Positions 60,653 through 64,000 of a stretch of 64,000 nucleotides of DNA are shown here, piece after piece. The notes beneath the pieces were generated by a model, which was not told where the DNA came from, ran no database searches, and worked only from the letters and a program-made list of their open reading frames with translations. The stretch's first letter is position 1; the number at the start of each line of letters is the position of its first letter. This stretch comes from Sandaracinobacteroides sp041675905 (GTDB lineage Bacteria; Pseudomonadota; Alphaproteobacteria; Sphingomonadales; Sphingomonadaceae). Position numbers and translations under genes: made by a program. Location: positions 1 to 64,000 of the forward strand of contig JBAYSX010000013.1 of NCBI GenBank assembly GCA_041675905.1, given 5' to 3'.

Positions 60653-63415
60653 ATGTCAGCCAATTACGATCGTTTGCCTAACCGCCGGGCTCTGATAGAT
60701 CGCCGCAAGATTGCGGGTGAAATGGAAGGGCTGCTGGTTGCCGCACCGCATGACGGTCGACGCCCGGCCATTGCGCAACGATTGAAACTGGCGCTGGACG
60801 CCGGGAGGGCGGAAATTCGACGTCGCATTTTGGAATCCCCGGGAAGGGGGCGCGAACTGGCCACGGCCCAGACCTTTCTGATCGATCAAATCTTCCGCCT
60901 GGCGGCAGAAGCGGTGACTGAATTTGTCTATCCGCAAGAAAATCGTAGCATGGCGGAACGCATCGCCGTTACCGGCGTAGGCGGCTACGGACGAGCCGAG
61001 ATGGCGCCCTATTCCGACGTGGATATCATGTTTCTTTCGCCCATGAAGGCGACGCCATGGATAGAACAGGTGGTGGAATCCATATTATACATTCTGTGGG
61101 ATCTGGGTCTGAAGGTAGGACATTCTACGCGAACCTCGGATGAAATGATCCGCATCGCGCAGTCAGACCTAAGCGTCAAAACCGCGCTGCTTGAACAGCG
61201 TTATATCTGGGGTGACCGGCCACTATATGACGAAGCGCATGACCGCTTTCGCCGGGAAATCGTCGCTACGGATTCCCGTGATTTCATCGCCGCCAAACTG
61301 GCCGAGCGTGATGCCCGCCATTTGCGGATGGGTGACAGCCGTTATCTGGTCGAACCAAACATCAAGGAAGGCAAGGGCGGTCTGCGCGATCTGCAGACGT
61401 TGTTCTGGATCGGGAAATTTGCCTTTGATGTCGAATCTTCCGCCGAACTGGTGGCCAAAGGGCTATTTACCCCGGAAGAATACCGCCAGTTCAATCGCGC
61501 GGAAAATCATTTGTGGGCTGTGCGTATCAATTTGCATGACCTGGCAGGCAGGCCCGAGGAGCGGCTGACCTTCGATGTGCAGCGTGAACTGGCGGCGCGC
61601 ATGAATTATGCCGCGCGGCCCGGGATGGCTCCGGTTGAGCGATTTATGCGGCATTATTTTCTGACTGCCCGTCAGGTCGGTGATTTGTCGGCGCTGTTCA
61701 TTGCTCATGTCGAGGAAAATGCCCGAAAAACCTGGATGCCAGATTTGCGCCGGCTGCGACCGTCCCGGCGCATCAACGGTTTTCGCCTTTCGGGTGGACG
61801 TATTGAAGTGCCAGATGTGGATTTTTTCCACGAGGACCCGGTTCGGCTGATCGAGATGTTCGCTATTGCCGACCGCGAAGAAGCGGAGATCCACCCTGCT
61901 GCGATGCGGCAGGCGTTGCGCGATTCTGTGTTGATCGATGAGCAGGTCCGTAACGATCCACGCGCGAATGCGCTTTTTCTTGATATCCTCACGTCGCCGC
62001 GTGATCCCGAGCGCGTTTTGCGTCTGCTGAGCGATAGCGGCGTTTTTGGTCGATTCGTGCCGGATTTTGGTCGTGTCGTCGCCAAGATGCAATATGACAT
62101 GTATCATCATTATACAGTTGATGAGCATACCATTCGCGCTATTGGCCTGCTCGCTGCCCTCGAAAGAGGGGAGCTGAAAGAAAAATATCCGATAAACTCT
62201 GCCCTGGTTCGTCAGATTTTGTCACGACGGGTACTTTATGTTGCAGTATTACTGCATGATATTGCGAAAGGGCGGGGTGGAGATCATTCAATACTGGGTG
62301 AGAAAATAGCACAGAAGCTGGGGCCGCGCTTTGGACTGTCCGAAGCCGAAACGGACACGGTAGCCTGGCTGGTACGGCATCATCTGTTGATGAGTGATAC
62401 GGCGTTCAGGCGTGATCTGGCCGATTTCAAGACCATTCTTGATTTCGGCATGGCGGTGCAAAGTAATGAGCGGCTGCGATTGCTCACGATTCTGACGGCG
62501 ATGGATATCAGCGCCGTCGGGCCGGGGGTGTGGAACGGCTGGAAGTCGCAACTATTGCGGACGCTGTATGAGAGCGCCGAGGAAATGTTGCGTCTGGGTC
62601 ACAAGCAAAGCGGGCGCCATGAACGTATCGCCCAGCGTCAACAGGAATTGCGGGCGCTGACGGATATCAGCGACGCAGAATTCAAAACCTATATCGATCG
62701 ACTGCCGGACAGTTACTGGATTTCCGAAACGGCGGACGTAATGGCTGAGAATCTGGAGCTTGTTCGCGATACGGACCGGCAGGCCAGCCAATATTGCGTC
62801 CGGTCCCTTCCAGATGCGCGTTCCGGTGCGACGCTGGTTTCCGTTTATACAGAAGATCATCCAGGTTTATTCTTCAGAATAGCCGGTGGAATATCACTGG
62901 GCGGAGCCAATATTGTCGGCGCGCGCATCTATACAACAAAAGACGGTATGGCGCTCGATAATCTGATCGTGCAGGATCCGCTTGGCGGGCCCTTCGATGA
63001 ACCGGTACGGCTTGAGCGCATGGAAAATGCGATTGGTGATGCGCTGGCGGGCCGTACACCCCTTGCGGACCGGCTGCGGGCACGGCCCTTGCCGCGTCAC
63101 CGTCAGGAGGCCTTCCGGGTCGTTCCCCAGGTGCTGATCGACAACCGCGCATCCAATCGATTTACAGTAGTAGAGGTGACCGCGCTCGACCGACCGGCGC
63201 TGCTCTATGCGCTGACTTTTGCATTGTACGGCGCGCGGGTTACAATCCGCTCGGCGCATATCGCGACCTATGGTGAACGCGCCGTCGATACTTTTTACAT
63301 CACCGACCTGACGGGCGCCAAAATAGACGCGCCATCGCGCATCCGGGCTCTGGAGACAAAATTGCTGGAAGTCGCCGAAGCGCCGGCGGAACCGGTGCCG
63401 GCTCTGACTGGCTGA
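60653..63415 (+). CDS. glnD: PII uridylyltransferase / uridylyl-removing enzyme GlnD
   Basis: The 920-residue bifunctional sensor modifies PII according to glutamine. It has the nucleotidyltransferase motif GVGGYGRAEMAPYSDVDIMF (about residues 104-123), a GlnE-like helical region, an HD domain with LLHDIAKGRGGDHS (about 532-545) and two C-terminal ACT domains (about 725-800 and 835-910). ATG at 60653 is used; a TTG two codons upstream is less likely. It is divergent from glnB, sharing a 206-base region that contains the sigma-54 promoter. Confidence 0.94.
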   Translation: MSANYDRLPNRRALIDRRKIAGEMEGLLVAAPHDGRRPAIAQRLKLALDAGRAEIRRRILESPGRGRELATAQTFLIDQIFRLAAEAVTEFVYPQENRSMAERIAVTGVGGYGRAEMAPYSDVDIMFLSPMKATPWIEQVVESILYILWDLGLKVGHSTRTSDEMIRIAQSDLSVKTALLEQRYIWGDRPLYDEAHDRFRREIVATDSRDFIAAKLAERDARHLRMGDSRYLVEPNIKEGKGGLRDLQTLFWIGKFAFDVESSAELVAKGLFTPEEYRQFNRAENHLWAVRINLHDLAGRPEERLTFDVQRELAARMNYAARPGMAPVERFMRHYFLTARQVGDLSALFIAHVEENARKTWMPDLRRLRPSRRINGFRLSGGRIEVPDVDFFHEDPVRLIEMFAIADREEAEIHPAAMRQALRDSVLIDEQVRNDPRANALFLDILTSPRDPERVLRLLSDSGVFGRFVPDFGRVVAKMQYDMYHHYTVDEHTIRAIGLLAALERGELKEKYPINSALVRQILSRRVLYVAVLLHDIAKGRGGDHSILGEKIAQKLGPRFGLSEAETDTVAWLVRHHLLMSDTAFRRDLADFKTILDFGMAVQSNERLRLLTILTAMDISAVGPGVWNGWKSQLLRTLYESAEEMLRLGHKQSGRHERIAQRQQELRALTDISDAEFKTYIDRLPDSYWISETADVMAENLELVRDTDRQASQYCVRSLPDARSGATLVSVYTEDHPGLFFRIAGGISLGGANIVGARIYTTKDGMALDNLIVQDPLGGPFDEPVRLERMENAIGDALAGRTPLADRLRARPLPRHRQEAFRVVPQVLIDNRASNRFTVVEVTALDRPALLYALTFALYGARVTIRSAHIATYGERAVDTFYITDLTGAKIDAPSRIRALETKLLEVAEAPAEPVPALTG

Positions 63416-63423
63416 CATGAAAA

Positions 63424-63451
63424 GGCCCCGGCGTATTGATCCGCCGGGGCC
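63424..63451 (-). terminator. Strong intrinsic terminator between glnD and the outer-membrane gene
   Basis: GGCCCCGGCG at 63424-63433 and CGCCGGGGCC at 63442-63451 form a perfect 10-bp stem with an 8-base loop. On the minus strand it is followed at once by TTTT, so it ends the outer-membrane gene; on the plus strand it may also stop glnD transcripts. Confidence 0.85.
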
Positions 63452-63475
63452 GCGTTCTGACCAGGGGAGGGAAGG

Positions 63476-64000
63476 TCAGAAACGGTAAGCTACGCCAAGT
63501 GTTACCTGGTGGCGCTTCAACGATGCGTCATCCAGATTGTAGCCGGCTTCGCGCAGTCGGTTTGAGGGATCGCCGAAGTCCGAGTAGCGATATTCGATCC
63601 GCGACGAGATGTTGTCGGTGAACGCGTGTTCAACGCCCGCGCCGATTTGCCAGCCGTCACGGCTGGTGCTGAAGCGATCCGCATCGGAATTGAAGAAGCG
63701 GTAACGCCCGGAAGCATAGCCACCGCGAGCATAGATCAGGGTTTGCGGCGAAGCGAGCACACCGGCGCGCGCCGAGACGTTTATGGTGTTGCGCGGCTTG
63801 ATATCATAGCGATCCGAAGTTTTGCCGCCGAGATCGAAGCCTACTTCACCGCCCAGCACGAAGTTTTCGGATAGTTTCGCGTCATAGCCGGCAAAGACGC
63901 CGCCTGTGAAAGCGTCCTGATTGTCGGTAAGCTTGCCTGGGCCGACATCAATGCTGGCCTTGTCTTTTTGCCAGCCGATCTGACCCCCGATATAGGGTCC
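63476..64000 (-). CDS. Outer-membrane beta-barrel protein, opacity/OmpA-barrel type (N-terminus beyond the window)
   Basis: The visible 174 residues show alternating strands with GPYIGGQIGWQ, GGVFAGYDAKLSENFVLGGE, LIYARGGYASGRYRF, HAFTDNISSRIEYRYSDFG and a final strand ending VTLGVAYRF, whose last Phe is the typical BAM signal. This matches small 8-stranded opacity-family porins. Reading is open to the window edge, with no start or signal peptide in view. A strong terminator follows the stop. Confidence 0.82.
   Translation of the reverse strand, partial: GPYIGGQIGWQKDKASIDVGPGKLTDNQDAFTGGVFAGYDAKLSENFVLGGEVGFDLGGKTSDRYDIKPRNTINVSARAGVLASPQTLIYARGGYASGRYRFFNSDADRFSTSRDGWQIGAGVEHAFTDNISSRIEYRYSDFGDPSNRLREAGYNLDDASLKRHQVTLGVAYRF

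Noticed and set aside
1..64000. Search by eye for CRISPR arrays, prophage, toxin-antitoxin, retron or defence genes
   Set aside because: No regularly spaced repeats, integrases, reverse transcriptases or defence domains were seen; every sizeable frame is a housekeeping, transport or storage gene.

Overview
The window is an ordinary, gene-dense chromosomal segment of a Gram-negative alphaproteobacterium, most likely a member of the Sphingomonadales. This rests on family content and gene order rather than any search: an NDUFA12-type complex I subunit next to MlaD, a DUF2155 protein and aat; the otsB-GH15-otsA trehalose cluster back to back with a full glycogen operon; opgG-opgH; lptB-rpoN; and a PII/glnA/glnD nitrogen block. 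The genus cannot be told from the sequence alone. I see no prophage, CRISPR array, plasmid module or large island. The only mobile DNA is the last 32 codons of an IS5-like transposase at the left edge, just before a tRNA-Lys.

Layout. 1-5000: IS remnant, tRNA-Lys(UUU), hemerythrin, DUF2784 protein, two coupled glutathione transferases, a YdjM-type hydrolase, a small membrane protein and an Hsp20 with a heat-shock-type promoter. 5100-12200: an MHS-family transporter, an isolated fliD-fliS pair, parE and a TPR protein. 12300-20600: opgGH (osmoregulated glucans), lrgAB followed by a frameshifted MFS gene, and an HlyD/NodT pair that lacks an inner-membrane partner. 20560-37120: 16.5 kb of storage-sugar metabolism. 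glgP-glgB-glgC-glgA-pgm-glgX-GH13 runs leftward and otsB-GH15-otsA runs rightward from a short shared promoter region with two DNA dyads. 37400-44700: tyrS, anmK, glutathione peroxidase, an alpha/beta hydrolase, two tandem cysteine desulfurases with a [2Fe-2S] ferredoxin, and a double cold-shock-domain protein. 44660-54730: DUF192, NDUFA12, MlaD, DUF2155, aat, a Do-type protease, clpS, an RND efflux adaptor and pump, ubiK and a YbjN protein. 54740-64000: an N-formylglutamate amidohydrolase, mtgA, rpoN, lptB, glnA, glnB, glnD and an outer-membrane barrel cut by the window end.

How the parts fit. The glycogen and trehalose clusters together make and degrade glycogen and make trehalose from the same glucose-phosphate pool. 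The right end is a nitrogen module: rpoN encodes sigma-54, a near-consensus -24/-12 promoter lies upstream of glnB-glnA, and glnD uridylylates PII on the other side of that promoter. Many neighbouring genes overlap by four bases (ATGA or GTGA), so translational coupling is the usual way operons are built here.

The most interesting signals are small: an intrinsic terminator in the leader of lrgA with no gene before it, a C-terminal tail of the DUF2155 protein that lies wholly antisense to aat, dyads in the glg/ots divergent region and before the cysteine desulfurases, and a one-base frameshift in the MFS gene. I found no convincing new defence, secretion or mobile system.
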